Positions 1 to 9,289 are shown, numbered from the stretch's first letter. The stretch is 64,000 bases of DNA from Paenibacillus sp. 1_12 (GCF_900114475.1 NZ_FOTE01000006.1:346351-410350), one strand, 5' to 3'. Translations and numbers: made by a program. The notes: generated by a model not told the origin, from the sequence alone.

Positions 1-3
1 TAA

Positions 4-300
4 TTATTCAGCTGCCTGTTCCTCTATGATCTGGTTATAGATCTTGACAACGCGTTCCCATTCTTCTTCATCTTCAATGCTTTCCAGATAAGCATCTTCT
101 TCTTCTTCTTCAATTCTGAAAATGACGCCATCCGCTTCTGGATCATTCCGATCCAATAAAACAGCGTAAGGCTGATTGTCTGCCTCGAATGTGTATACCA
201 TAACCATTTCGTGCTCGACACCATCTTTATCCGTGACTACAAAAATATCCTCTTCGTCATGATCGTGGTCGCAGGACTCATCATGTATATGTTCGCTCAT
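4..300 (-). CDS. DUF1292 family acidic protein
   Basis: A 98-residue, very acidic protein with a His/Asp/Glu-rich N-terminus followed by a VVTDKDGVEHEMVMVYTFE-type segment and a run of Glu near residues 64-69. This matches the DUF1292 (YrzB-like) family of Bacillales, whose function is not established; the fit rests on the DGVEHEM...Y.V.LD..D pattern and the length. The start ATG is preceded by GAGG seven bases upstream. The stop lies at the very left edge of the window, so downstream partners are not visible. Confidence 0.85.
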   Translation of the reverse strand: MSEHIHDESCDHDHDEEDIFVVTDKDGVEHEMVMVYTFEADNQPYAVLLDRNDPEADGVIFRIEEEEEDAYLESIEDEEEWERVVKIYNQIIEEQAAE

Positions 301-396
301 GGGTAAACCTCATTTCATTAAAAATTTAGTTATCCCACGTATAGTAACATGTTCATGCATACAGGTCAATTGTCAACACGCATCCTCTGCAATCAT

Positions 397-1014
397 TTAT
401 TCAGATACAATGACTTTCTGGGAAATCACGGTATAATCGCTACTTTCGTCCAGCTTGATGGAGAATTTAATTACATATTCACCTGCTTCGTTAAAAGGAA
501 CACTAAATGACCATGGATACCAAAAGTTTTCCTTCGCTCCGTTAACGATCTTTTCATGAGCCGGTGCGGCTTGATCCCCGCTCGGAGAATCTATCGATAT
601 TTTGAAGGAATAAAAAGGTGTTTTCAAGCTGTCAACCTGTGCAAATACTGCAAAATCAATTTTTTTGCCTTTGGGCACTTTACCAAAGGGGGATTTGATC
701 GAATAATCTTCATTTACCTTCTCAGCAACAAACATATGAACATTCGGCTTGTAGATCGATACGGTATTCTTGGCATTATCCCACCGTACGAGCGACTGAA
801 GAGAATCCGAAAGCTCACGCACCGGAAACACCGCGTTACCTTTAATCAAAAAGGCAGGCGCCTCACCGTCTTTAAATTGTTGTTCCACATTATTAACGAC
901 CATTTTCACTTTACTAAATCCCTCGTAATCGCCCCAGATCGAATTTGCAAAAACGCCTGCATTTCCTAACAAGGAGAGCGATAGCACCAGCGTTAGCATT
1001 CGTGGTACTTTCAT
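397..1014 (-). CDS. Secreted protein with copper amine oxidase N-terminal (stalk) domain
   Basis: About 205 residues. The start at 1014 is chosen because GGAGG lies seven bases upstream; a longer reading frame to 1053 lacks a ribosome site. It begins with a signal peptide (MKVPRMLTLVLSLSLLGNAG..VFA) followed by one stalk-type domain: a VNNVEQQF start, then FPVRELSDSL and VRWDNAKNTVSI, the usual copper amine oxidase N-domain pattern. The C-terminal half is a beta-rich extracellular module with no motif I recognise (SPSGDQAAPAHEK, later EAGEYVIKFSIKL), which resembles an intracellular-protease-inhibitor or Ig-like fold. No catalytic residues are visible. A cell-surface or secreted structural role is inferred. 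Confidence 0.75.
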   Translation of the reverse strand: MKVPRMLTLVLSLSLLGNAGVFANSIWGDYEGFSKVKMVVNNVEQQFKDGEAPAFLIKGNAVFPVRELSDSLQSLVRWDNAKNTVSIYKPNVHMFVAEKVNEDYSIKSPFGKVPKGKKIDFAVFAQVDSLKTPFYSFKISIDSPSGDQAAPAHEKIVNGAKENFWYPWSFSVPFNEAGEYVIKFSIKLDESSDYTVISQKVIVSE

Positions 1015-1403
1015 TGTGTAACCTCCATCGTGACTTGTACTTGTTTTATACAATGTTATACTCGGATTGCCCTCAAGAGTTGCGCTGTTTTCTTAAAAAA
1101 CAAAAAAAGATTTTGGACTGCAATCTATATATGGTGCAAAACTCGACACAAGAAGCAAATTAAATACAAAATATGCCACGAATTTGGAAACTTATCTCAG
1201 GGTTCAAATATGTTATCAGCTTATCCACACTTTGAAAGCATAATACAAATTCAAATCATTTCCATTCTTTAATATAAAAAACAAACAAGAAAAGGATAAA
1301 ATATTGTTAAAGTGTGTCAAAATTCTCTTGAATTCTAACTCCAAACCATGATAGATTAAGAAAGATATGTAAGCGTTATGCAACCATGAGTGGAGGATCG
1401 TTC
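1015..1403. other. Divergent intergenic region
   Basis: AT-rich spacer between two divergently transcribed genes. Short reading frames here have no ribosome sites and are not believable. A weak promoter-like pair for the rightward gene is TTGAAT at 1328 and TAGATT at 1352 (18-base spacer). Nothing else is recognised. Confidence 0.4.
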
Positions 1404-2147
1404 GTGAGCCTGCAAATCCAGATGATAGGCACGGGTAGTGCTTTTTCCAAAAAGTTTTATAACAATAATGCGTTAGTAACGTGCAACGGCTTCACCTTGC
1501 TAGTGGATTGCGGTTATACAGCACCAAGAGCCTTACACGAGCTTGATGTCGAGATTAATCAAATTAATGGTTTACTTATCACCCATATCCATGCTGACCA
1601 TGTAGGTGGTATGGAAGAATTCGCTTTTCGTTTAAAGTATACATACAAGTACAGAATGAAGTTATTCGTTCCAGCCTTGCTTGTCGATTCTTTGTGGAGT
1701 CAGTCCTTGCGTGGCGGTTTGGAGAACAAGCATGAGGGTTTTTTCGGACTCGAGGATTATTTTGAGCTTATCGTAATGGAAGAAGCTGTCTCTACAGTTA
1801 TTCACCCAGGCCTTACCCTGGAGCTGATACGATCCGAACATATTCACGACAAGCCGAGCTACTCTCTATTGATTAATGAAAAGGTCTTTTACAGCTCCGA
1901 TACCAAATTCAATTATCCGCTTTTGGTTGGGCTCCGAGGGGAGCAGCGCTGTCAGTACATTTTGCATGATTGTCAGTTGTCCAGTCCAGGTATTGTTCAT
2001 GCCAGCCTTGATGAGCTGCTGACTTTACCGGAATCCATTCAAGGCTCAGTTATGCTTATGCATTATGACGATTATATTGATGAATTTATAGGGAAAACAG
2101 GAAAAATGACAATTATGAAGCAGCATTCAACCTACACTTTCCCCTAA
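1404..2147 (+). CDS. MBL-fold metallo-hydrolase
   Basis: About 247 residues from a GTG start at 1404, favoured over the upstream ATG at 1386 because GGAGG sits seven bases before the GTG. The metallo-beta-lactamase metal-binding motif THIHADHVGG is clear near residue 60, and later His and Asp residues (RSEHIHDKP, YSSDTKFN, HDCQLS) fit the remaining metal ligands. The N-terminal TGSAFSKKFYNNNALV resembles the RNase Z/ElaC-like branch, but it lacks the long RNase Z insertions, so I call only a metal-dependent hydrolase. Substrate unknown. Monocistronic, closed by a strong terminator. Confidence 0.85.
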   Translation: MSLQIQMIGTGSAFSKKFYNNNALVTCNGFTLLVDCGYTAPRALHELDVEINQINGLLITHIHADHVGGMEEFAFRLKYTYKYRMKLFVPALLVDSLWSQSLRGGLENKHEGFFGLEDYFELIVMEEAVSTVIHPGLTLELIRSEHIHDKPSYSLLINEKVFYSSDTKFNYPLLVGLRGEQRCQYILHDCQLSSPGIVHASLDELLTLPESIQGSVMLMHYDDYIDEFIGKTGKMTIMKQHSTYTFP

Positions 2148-2175
2148 AAACCTGGCCCCTGAGGTCAGGTTTTTC
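2146..2175 (+). terminator. Rho-independent terminator
   Basis: AAAAACCTG and CAGGTTTTT form a perfect stem around a short loop immediately after the hydrolase stop codon, followed by a T tract. The A and T tracts make it usable in both directions. Confidence 0.85.
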
Positions 2176-2337
2176 CCTTAAAATATGGTAATAGCTTACA
2201 ACGTTTGAGAGGTTACACTTCTTCATTTATGTTGGATCTTAGTTATGAAAACGTTTGTATTCAGAATCTTATCTGTATTCATGGCTTGTTGGTTCCTATC
2301 CGTTCATTCATATGCACTTAAGAAGGAGTAAAAAGGC

Positions 2338-3954
2338 ATGGGCTATAATTGGATACTATTCGGCTATACCATCGTGATCTGCATTTCTTCGATTTTTTTC
2401 GAGAAAACATTAGATCCGGCTTTACTTCTCCTCATAGCGATTTTATATATCATCGCTCATTTCACTGAGAAACGACTCTTGATATCCATCTTTATTCAAA
2501 TCGTGCTGCTGATTGCCTTTCATTCCGTCAGTCAAATGGCTTGGTGCTTACCTCTCTACTTTGCGCAAATCGGCAAACATTTCCATATTATTCGAACGCC
2601 AAAAGCCGCAGCTCTTATTAGCCTCTTGTATACCTTGACGTTCGCTCTGGTATCTTACTCTTACATGAAACTTACCCTTTATAATGTATCTACTTTTTTA
2701 TTCAGTTCGATTAGCTGCCTTACCTTCGCCTTTCTTTTTTATCAATACATACTTGTTCTACGAAATCAGACCAAGCAATTGGATAATGAAAAAAAACATC
2801 TGACTACCCATGATGCTCTCACTGGCCTTTATAACTATGAAGAGTGTCACCGTCAGTTAGACAAGCTGGTTCAGCAAGGTGAACCTATCGCGGTTGTGCT
2901 GATTGATTGCAAGGATTTGAAATCACTCAATACCGCCAATGGATTTCATGGTGTAAACCGAATTTTGAAACAGGCCGCTCAACTACTGCGTATCATGTTC
3001 CCGGAAGCTCTGCTTATCTCCCGCTACGGAGGGGACGAGTTTGCTATCGTGTTGGAATCGACTCATATCGGGCAGCTGACGCATCATATTGAACAGCAGC
3101 TTACCATTGATTTCCCTAAGCTAACCGGCATCGAAATGAACTTTGGAATGGCATTCTATCCTAACGACGGAATGTTCAAGGACGATTTGATCTTTATAGC
3201 GGAACGCAATCTGTATATGATGAAGAGGGAGTCCTGGCTTAAACGCGAAGAACATATGCTTCGTTCAGAGAAGCTCAGAGTCGTTGGGGAATTGGCGTCC
3301 GGTATGGCTCATGAAATTCGTAATCCATTAACAACTATCAAAGGCTTTCTTCAGCTTTCTAGAGCGGACAATTTCAATGTTGGGCCTTGGTACGATCTGA
3401 TTATGGACGAAATTACACGCATGAGTATGCTGACTGCGGAATTCCTCCAGTTCTCCAAACCGCATGCGACGCAATTTAAAATATATGCGATTGATGAATG
3501 CATACAGAGAGTCATCTCGCTGCTCGATTCGGAAGCCTCACGACTTGGGCATGACATTCAGTTCAAGCATGCTGAACAACCGTTGTACCTATTGATGGAT
3601 CAGGACAAGATGCTGCAGCTGCTGTTGAATTTGATCAAAAATGCGTTTGAGGCGATGGAGGAGCAGGGTCTAGTACGTATTGATCTTTCCAGCTATAATC
3701 AGTCAGCAGTCATTGAAATATCAGATTCAGGTAGTGGGATCCCACAATCCGAACTAGAAAAAATTTTCCTTCCTTTCTATACAACCAAAGACACGGGTAC
3801 AGGGTTAGGTTTATCCATCTGTCATAAAATTGTACAAGATCATGAGGGTACGATGGAAGTTGAAAGTGAAAGCGGAAAAGGCACCAAGCTGACCATTACC
3901 ATCCCACTTGCTTCTCCTGATGCTTACCGTGCAGAAACTTCTCTACCTCATTAA
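2338..3954 (+). CDS. Membrane sensor histidine kinase with inserted GGDEF domain
   Basis: 538 residues, started by AGGAG nine bases before the ATG. Order: about five membrane helices (residues 5-140); a GGDEF domain (about 155-295) with an intact signature RYGGDEF at 229-235; then a full histidine kinase: H-box MAHEIRNPL with phospho-acceptor His near 325, N-box LLNLIKNAFEAM near 430, and G-boxes DSGSGIP and GTGLGLSI. The GGDEF upstream metal/nucleotide site is altered: the usual DxDxFKxxND..GH..GD region reads IDCKDLKSLNTANGFHGVN, losing one of the two Asp residues and the final GD. It may therefore bind rather than make c-di-GMP. No response regulator gene is adjacent, so the partner is elsewhere. 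Confidence 0.88.
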   Translation: MGYNWILFGYTIVICISSIFFEKTLDPALLLLIAILYIIAHFTEKRLLISIFIQIVLLIAFHSVSQMAWCLPLYFAQIGKHFHIIRTPKAAALISLLYTLTFALVSYSYMKLTLYNVSTFLFSSISCLTFAFLFYQYILVLRNQTKQLDNEKKHLTTHDALTGLYNYEECHRQLDKLVQQGEPIAVVLIDCKDLKSLNTANGFHGVNRILKQAAQLLRIMFPEALLISRYGGDEFAIVLESTHIGQLTHHIEQQLTIDFPKLTGIEMNFGMAFYPNDGMFKDDLIFIAERNLYMMKRESWLKREEHMLRSEKLRVVGELASGMAHEIRNPLTTIKGFLQLSRADNFNVGPWYDLIMDEITRMSMLTAEFLQFSKPHATQFKIYAIDECIQRVISLLDSEASRLGHDIQFKHAEQPLYLLMDQDKMLQLLLNLIKNAFEAMEEQGLVRIDLSSYNQSAVIEISDSGSGIPQSELEKIFLPFYTTKDTGTGLGLSICHKIVQDHEGTMEVESESGKGTKLTITIPLASPDAYRAETSLPH

Positions 3955-3998
3955 AAAAGATCCTATAAGGCCAAGTTGGCCCTCTAAGATCTTTTTTT
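3953..3998 (+). terminator. Rho-independent terminator
   Basis: AAAAAAGATC pairs with GATCTTTTTTT, with an inner GGCCAA/TTGGCC hairpin. It overlaps the kinase stop codon and ends in seven T residues. Confidence 0.85.
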
Positions 3999-4034
3999 AT
4001 GTGCTGATTTCTCCAAATTTAGGTTCCCCGTAGA

Positions 4035-5513
4035 TCAAATCGATTCCATAAGCAGACTGCTACCCGATTCATCCCAACGTGCGGTTACATTGAATAATGT
4101 TTTTAGATCATCGGTACCAACCACAAATTCGGAGCCCATACGCCTGACTCTCTGGCTAAGCTTGAACGTGACTCCATTGACAATCGCTTGCTGTTCATCC
4201 AGCCTCAATTGAATATCCCTCTGTTTGTATTTCACTTTAATTCGTCTACCGCCATCGCTATCAACCGTTCGCTGCTCTTTTAATCCTTGAACGGTTTCTT
4301 CATTAAATAAGCGCAGAGGTACATATACATTGCCTTCCTTATCTTCATAACGCTTTATAGGCGTTAAAGGCATCCCGTTCATAATCAAATGCGTAAGGGG
4401 CCATTTGTCCAGTCCATCCCGTTTCAATATAGCTGTCAGTCCTCTGCCGGAAAAAGAGGGTGGTATTGCCTGTAAGGTTCTTGAACTTGGCTCGAATGTA
4501 AACCAATTCATATAAAAAGGCGTGTAGACGAGCTGATTGCTTTGTGGGTCTAGCGCCCAAATTTGAATAATACCATTAAAGGCTTCCATCGAATCTTTGT
4601 CTCTCAAAGCATTCATATCCAGCTTAACCTCTACAGGCTCTTTACCCATCGTATTGATAGCCGTTGTCCAGTTGATCAGTTGTCCTTCTCTAAAGCTGGT
4701 AACATGAATACCGTATTGAATGAGCTGGTAGTTTTGAGTGGCGGCAGAGGTAAACACCAATCGATTCGTGCCCTCCTCAATATCCTCCAAGGCTTGCCAT
4801 TGCTTAATCTCCGGAAGTCGGATAGGCTCCTTCGTCGACAAACCTGCCAACTGCTCCCAGTACTGTCTAAGTGCAGGTTGCGACTGCGCAGAAGGAATAT
4901 ACTCATTTTCGTGACGAAGCATATTCACAACACTCGCCGACTTCGGATTCAAAGGACTCCCTCCCACGCCGAAAAGCATGACATAATCTTCAGCCATAAT
5001 TTCGCCGGGATCCCATTTATGTAAATAAGGGAGCGTACTGCCAGACCATCGGATAGGATAGTCATTAAGCTGGCGAACCTTTGACCAGGTTGAGGACTCC
5101 GTGAGCTGTCTTGGAGATGTACCCTCCTTTTTTCTCAGCCAATAATAAGTAAAATGATGTCCATATTCATGGATGAGAGTGCGTATAACCGGTGTAGACT
5201 CGACTTCAAACAGCCTAATCACTTGAGTATCTGCATTGTAGTTGCCGACTCTTGAGCCGCTCTTTCCCTCGCTAGGCGCTGGGTCCAGAATAACTTGCTT
5301 TAGTGCAGATAATTCTTCACCATGGTCGCATTTGAGCAAGCTGTCATAAAGCTCTTTTAATTTCTGCTCATTCCATAAGCTGCTATAGCTTACAAAACGA
5401 ATTCCCTCAGCACTCGTATAAGCTGCAGCTTCCTGCTTTTGTGCAAAAGCCTCTTCCGAAAAGATGACAAAGATCGCAAGTAAAATACTACAAACGGTTA
5501 GGCTTAGTCTCAT
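4035..5513 (-). CDS. Secreted HExxH-type protein with C-terminal stalk domain
   Basis: About 492 residues. Of three in-frame ATGs, the one at 5513 is chosen: it has AGGTGGGG upstream and starts directly at a good signal peptide (MRLSLTVCSILLAIFVIF..AFA). Around residue 113 there is TLIHEYGHHFTYYW, an HExxH zinc-peptidase motif, and a later GEIMAEDYVMLFG could supply the third ligand Glu. The C-terminal third carries a copper amine oxidase N-domain (MNGMPLTPIKRYEDKEGNVYVPLR, later RWDESGSSLLM). This suggests an extracellular metallopeptidase tethered to or recognising the cell surface. Substrate unknown; the proteolytic activity is inference from the motif. Confidence 0.75.
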   Translation of the reverse strand: MRLSLTVCSILLAIFVIFSEEAFAQKQEAAAYTSAEGIRFVSYSSLWNEQKLKELYDSLLKCDHGEELSALKQVILDPAPSEGKSGSRVGNYNADTQVIRLFEVESTPVIRTLIHEYGHHFTYYWLRKKEGTSPRQLTESSTWSKVRQLNDYPIRWSGSTLPYLHKWDPGEIMAEDYVMLFGVGGSPLNPKSASVVNMLRHENEYIPSAQSQPALRQYWEQLAGLSTKEPIRLPEIKQWQALEDIEEGTNRLVFTSAATQNYQLIQYGIHVTSFREGQLINWTTAINTMGKEPVEVKLDMNALRDKDSMEAFNGIIQIWALDPQSNQLVYTPFYMNWFTFEPSSRTLQAIPPSFSGRGLTAILKRDGLDKWPLTHLIMNGMPLTPIKRYEDKEGNVYVPLRLFNEETVQGLKEQRTVDSDGGRRIKVKYKQRDIQLRLDEQQAIVNGVTFKLSQRVRRMGSEFVVGTDDLKTLFNVTARWDESGSSLLMESI

Positions 5514-5610
5514 CAGTTGTCCCCACCTCATGATTGATAGCGCTTTCATCTGTTACAAGTTTATCATAACTTGTTCGTTTGTTCAATTAACCAGGCCATC
5601 TGAAATAGCG

Positions 5611-6522
5611 TTACTTTCCACTTTCTTTCACAGCGAGCTTCCAAGCTTCTTCACCTAATCTTTTTAGTACACGCGCCTGCTCCCATCGATCAGAGATCTC
5701 TGAACGTCCGCTAAATAAGTAGGATTGATTCGTGATGGCATAATCCGGAGGACCCAGCTCCGTGACGAATGGCAGTACATCACCAGGCTGCGCATCCTTC
5801 AGCCAGTATCCCATCCCTCGCTGCCACCAGCCCATAAAATGAGGCACCATCGGATGCTCTCCACCAGATCCTATATCGACCTGTACCTGCTCTCCATTGG
5901 ACACACGCGCGTGAATACTTGAGGTACGCTCCAGTAGGCTATCAAACAGCTCTGACACCTTATTTAAGACGCTTTCGTCACTGCCTGTAACCTCGCCTGC
6001 AACGATGTAATGTGACAAATCAATAGTCAAGCGTAGGTCAGAAACCGCCCTTACATACTCCACTGTACGATGTAAATCCTGTGTCACTCGGCCACGATGC
6101 GTTTCAACAAAATAGGGCATTTGCGCTGAACGTCCTGCTTGCACCAACCCGTCCAGTAAATCGATAGCAGGCTGACCGATTAGGAAGGAACTCATTACCT
6201 GGGAGTTCACATACTGTACACCGAATTGCTTGGCGTCTTTCAATAATTCCGTGATATCCTCGGGTCTGCCAGGAAATGAATGAATACCGAAGCTAAAACC
6301 ATAATCATCGAGTAGTCGGCGCCATACATCCGCATCCCGACCTTCAGGCAAACGACCCATAATACCTGTAAATCCAGCTTCTGCAATTTTCTCGAATTTT
6401 TCTTCCATTGTCCATTCCCGTTCACCGTTGCCTAATCCAATCATGGCCCACCAAGATTGCTGAATATCTAATCGTGGAGGATTTATACTTTGATCATTAA
6501 CGAATTGTGTATCCCTACTCAC
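5611..6522 (-). CDS. Sugar phosphate isomerase/epimerase-like TIM-barrel protein
   Basis: 303 residues with a GTG start preceded by AGAGGTG. The sequence shows the AP-endonuclease-2/xylose-isomerase-like barrel pattern: WTMEEKFEKIAEAGFTGIMGR, FSFGIHSFPGRPEDI, FVETHRGRVTQDL, LTIDLSHYIVAGE and SIHARVSNGEQVQV, where Glu, His and Asp residues are the usual metal ligands. This family acts on keto sugars or related cyclitols, but the substrate cannot be read from the sequence. It stands just downstream of two co-directional genes of unrelated function. Confidence 0.8.
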   Translation of the reverse strand: MSRDTQFVNDQSINPPRLDIQQSWWAMIGLGNGEREWTMEEKFEKIAEAGFTGIMGRLPEGRDADVWRRLLDDYGFSFGIHSFPGRPEDITELLKDAKQFGVQYVNSQVMSSFLIGQPAIDLLDGLVQAGRSAQMPYFVETHRGRVTQDLHRTVEYVRAVSDLRLTIDLSHYIVAGEVTGSDESVLNKVSELFDSLLERTSSIHARVSNGEQVQVDIGSGGEHPMVPHFMGWWQRGMGYWLKDAQPGDVLPFVTELGPPDYAITNQSYLFSGRSEISDRWEQARVLKRLGEEAWKLAVKESGK

Positions 6523-6543
6523 ACTTACACCTCTTTCAGGTTG

Positions 6544-6864
6544 TTAATCGTGAACATGCACATTTTCTACAAGTTTTAACATCGAAATGTGAAAGCTTGC
6601 CTCCTCTTTACTGCCCAGCAGCACACCCCAACCCATAATCCCATTTACATACTGCAGCAAGAATCTGTCAGACGCTTCTCCTTCAACCTCATATAACCCA
6701 GGAGGGTAATCAGCTGGCTCCAGAGTATAGGCTTTGGCTGTGTAATATTTACGTTCTAATAGTTCCTTCTGGCTGGGAAACTCAGCATGAGACATAGCAT
6801 CCAAAATTTCCTGGAGCTCTTCTGCAAGTTCCGATGCATTCATTTGACTATATAGTTTCTTCAT
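6544..6864 (-). CDS. DUF1811 (YfhH-like) protein
   Basis: 106 residues with GGAGG eight bases before the start. The pattern KKLYSQMNASELAEEL...KYYTAKAYTLEPADYPPGLYEVEG...FLLQYVNGIMGWG matches the DUF1811 (B. subtilis YfhH) family, small soluble proteins of unknown role confined to Bacillales. Its start overlaps the end of the upstream kinase-like gene by 17 bases, so the two are probably co-transcribed. Confidence 0.8.
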   Translation of the reverse strand: MKKLYSQMNASELAEELQEILDAMSHAEFPSQKELLERKYYTAKAYTLEPADYPPGLYEVEGEASDRFLLQYVNGIMGWGVLLGSKEEASFHISMLKLVENVHVHD

Positions 6865-7879
6865 TCGCTAACCCTCCATTCCAATAATAGCTGCAGCGTT
6901 CCTTAAGGTGATGCTCATGTAACCCAAGCCAATTCTGAACCTCGGCAAAACCGATCAAGTAGGACTGCAGCTCATCGCGGAGATCAATTCCTGCCCAATG
7001 CCTACCCAGGAAATGGATGCACAGGACAACGCTTCTGAGCAAAATAAGCTGTGGCAATGCAGCGATTTCATCTGTATTCAAGCTGCCCGATTGTCCGTAT
7101 CCTTGAATAAATGCTTCAATCAGCTCCCAGCGGTCTCCATGATATCGAATGATTTCATTGAGAAAGACGGCTGCATCCATGACCCGTAAGTCCATCGTCA
7201 CAAACTCAAAATCCAATATCCCCGTTACCCCATGATCATCGGCAAGCACATTTCCAGCAACAAGATCCGAGTGCACCAATTGAACAGGAAGTCGGCTCCA
7301 CACAGGAATCGCCTGTTCGACTCGCTGAATTTCTTTCCTCAACCGCTTGGCTTCCACCGAAGCCTTACCGGATTCCATGTCACTCAACCAAGTCTTCAAT
7401 CTATCTTCATTGACCAATGGATGGATCTCATACAGCTCATAGTACCGTTCATATGCGGCTTCAAGAGACACAGCCAACTGCGCCATTTCATCAATCAGCT
7501 CACCCATTGCGCGGCCAATCGATCGAACATGCATCACATCGGATAAATCAGCCCTACTGCCTTCAATATACTCGAAAAGCACCGCAAGCTGGGAGGACTG
7601 TGTTTGCACATAGGTTTCACCGGATAAAGCCTGGACAGGCGAGGGTATGCGAAAAGAAAGCTTCTTCTGTTGGAGCGCCTTCAGTACAGCGTGCTCATAA
7701 CGAACCTTGTTCAGATCCGCGTGGTTTTCATAAATGCGCAGCACATATTTTTGATTACCATAATGGACAAAGCGGGTGGTATTGTTGACTCCGCTCTCCC
7801 CCGTTTCGACCGTCCAAACACCTTGGCTAAAATATTGCTGTACAATCGCATCCATGTTGCTAACTTGTGAATTTATCAT
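6848..7879 (-). CDS. Aminoglycoside-phosphotransferase-family kinase (CotS/homoserine kinase-like)
   Basis: 343 residues, with AGGAG upstream of the ATG. The APH/choline-kinase fold is shown by the catalytic loop LVHSDLVAGNVLADD (Brenner-type HxDxxxxN, residues about 205-220) and the following metal motif ILDFEF (usual DFE/DFD). The N-terminal part carries RFVHYGNQKYVLRIYENHADLNKVRYE, matching the nucleotide-binding lobe. The family includes homoserine kinase II, the CotS spore-coat group and antibiotic kinases; the real substrate is unknown. It overlaps the DUF1811 gene downstream. Confidence 0.82.
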   Translation of the reverse strand: MINSQVSNMDAIVQQYFSQGVWTVETGESGVNNTTRFVHYGNQKYVLRIYENHADLNKVRYEHAVLKALQQKKLSFRIPSPVQALSGETYVQTQSSQLAVLFEYIEGSRADLSDVMHVRSIGRAMGELIDEMAQLAVSLEAAYERYYELYEIHPLVNEDRLKTWLSDMESGKASVEAKRLRKEIQRVEQAIPVWSRLPVQLVHSDLVAGNVLADDHGVTGILDFEFVTMDLRVMDAAVFLNEIIRYHGDRWELIEAFIQGYGQSGSLNTDEIAALPQLILLRSVVLCIHFLGRHWAGIDLRDELQSYLIGFAEVQNWLGLHEHHLKERCSYYWNGGLANEETI

Positions 7880-7979
7880 AAAAACTCCTAATATTGTCCA
7901 AAAATTTAAGATTATTCAGCCTATTTTCACAAAAATGAGGTATAATTAGGACAGATTGTAAAGGAAGGGAGAACCGTTT

Positions 7980-8204
7980 ATGAAAACTGAAATTTTGTTT
8001 CATGATCAAAAGATTCCCGTTCGTTTCATCTCCAGTGACCAGAAGGCGATACCCGCATTAATTCAAGCACTTGAACATCGCTGCACACAACCAGAAGAAC
8101 CACTAGCATTGTTAAATCGTATTGATATGATTGAAGTCGTAGGAAACAATGCCATTGTATATACCTCTCTAGAAGAGGAAAGCATTCTATTGCCGCTCAG
8201 CTAA
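7980..8204 (+). CDS. Small hypothetical protein
   Basis: 74 residues preceded by GGAAGGGAG and a TATAAT box at 7941. Mixed alpha/beta, no signal peptide, cysteines limited to one, and no motif I recognise. The ribosome site and the terminator stem overlapping its stop codon support a real, short transcript. Confidence 0.7.
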   Translation: MKTEILFHDQKIPVRFISSDQKAIPALIQALEHRCTQPEEPLALLNRIDMIEVVGNNAIVYTSLEEESILLPLS

Positions 8205-8218
8205 TGAGCGGTTTTTCT
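8193..8218 (+). terminator. Rho-independent terminator overlapping stop codon
   Basis: CCGCTCA and TGAGCGG form a 7-bp stem with a 5-base loop followed by TTTTT. The left arm lies in the last codons of the 74-aa gene. Confidence 0.85.
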
Positions 8219-8221
8219 TTG

Positions 8222-9154
8222 TTACTTCCTTGCTACTCCCGACAATCCGGCTGCCACATACTGCTTCTCCACACCGGATAGCCATACCCATGATTTGAAC
8301 AACTGGCCCTCTGGCTTCACCTGCTCGTACAATCCCTTCAGACCCACAACCGCAGCTTCCATTCCAACTTGGCCGAACGAACGAAATAAAAACTGTGTGC
8401 GCTCCTCGTCACTTTGTAAGGCGTACAGGCTATCCAGAAGTGCTGCATTGGATGCATCCAAACGAATCATATCCGACCATACCACTAATCTGCCGTCAGG
8501 CTTCAATAGGGATAAAAGCAGCCTGTTATAATCAGCCACAAGGCTATTGCGTAAATATATTAATGCCTCCATGATCTGACCAACCTCTTGACTGCTATAT
8601 TGATCGGCATAAGCAGAAAGCTGTGTCAAAGCATGAATATAAAATAATTGTGTATGCACAGAAGAGGAAACAACTAAGGCAAAGCTTTTTTTCAAATGCG
8701 GGAGGGCCTCATACCTTCTTGCTTCAAATGCACAATTTTTCACATAAGCAGCAATTTCGGCAGCGGGAGCATGATTAATCAGCATATCCTCCCATGTCTC
8801 ATAAAAATGAATTTGATCCAGACACGTGTAATCTACAGTTAGCGACTTAATTTTACCAGAGTAAGTACCCGAGCTCAGTTCCAGTACTTCTTCTATTGTA
8901 TTAGCCTCTGTGTCCATCACCGTCACCTGCGCAAAATGTCTCGCCAACTCCGGCAGATCGAGATCACCGTGATTACCAGCACCTAGAACCGCAGCTTTAT
9001 CTTTAATTGAAATGGAATTCACAGCATGCTCCAGCAGTTCACGGACATGATGACGATGTGTGCCCCATTCACGTCCACCCCAATCAACAGCGCTATCTCC
9101 ATTGTTCGTCACCACGCTTTGAATTGGCTGAAAATGCCGATGAAAATCCTTCAT
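8222..9154 (-). CDS. Rossmann-fold protein, methyltransferase-like, function unknown
   Basis: 310 residues with GAGGGG upstream. Residues about 54-62 read AAVLGAGNHGDLDLPELA, a glycine-rich SAM-binding-type loop, followed by VTVMDTEANTIEEVL with an acidic residue at the end of the second strand, as in class I methyltransferases. The later PDGRLVVWSDMIRLD fits strands 5-6 of that fold. No target-binding motif is recognisable, and I would not assign a substrate. The gene is convergent with the small gene at 7980. Confidence 0.6.
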   Translation of the reverse strand: MKDFHRHFQPIQSVVTNNGDSAVDWGGREWGTHRHHVRELLEHAVNSISIKDKAAVLGAGNHGDLDLPELARHFAQVTVMDTEANTIEEVLELSSGTYSGKIKSLTVDYTCLDQIHFYETWEDMLINHAPAAEIAAYVKNCAFEARRYEALPHLKKSFALVVSSSVHTQLFYIHALTQLSAYADQYSSQEVGQIMEALIYLRNSLVADYNRLLLSLLKPDGRLVVWSDMIRLDASNAALLDSLYALQSDEERTQFLFRSFGQVGMEAAVVGLKGLYEQVKPEGQLFKSWVWLSGVEKQYVAAGLSGVARK

Positions 9155-9289
9155 AAATGATCCCCTCTATCTGCTTGTTATGTTATGGAAATATTATAGC
9201 ATAATTGCAACTTGCAGTTGTAAGTTATCTTGTTCACCGCTGGAAGCAGGACAAGAAAGAAAGTAAAAAACTTTTATTTTAAAAAGGTG

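Noticed and set aside
556..969. 137-codon open frame on the plus strand
   Set aside because: Lies entirely opposite the stalk-domain gene, has no ribosome site and reads as low-complexity shadow sequence.
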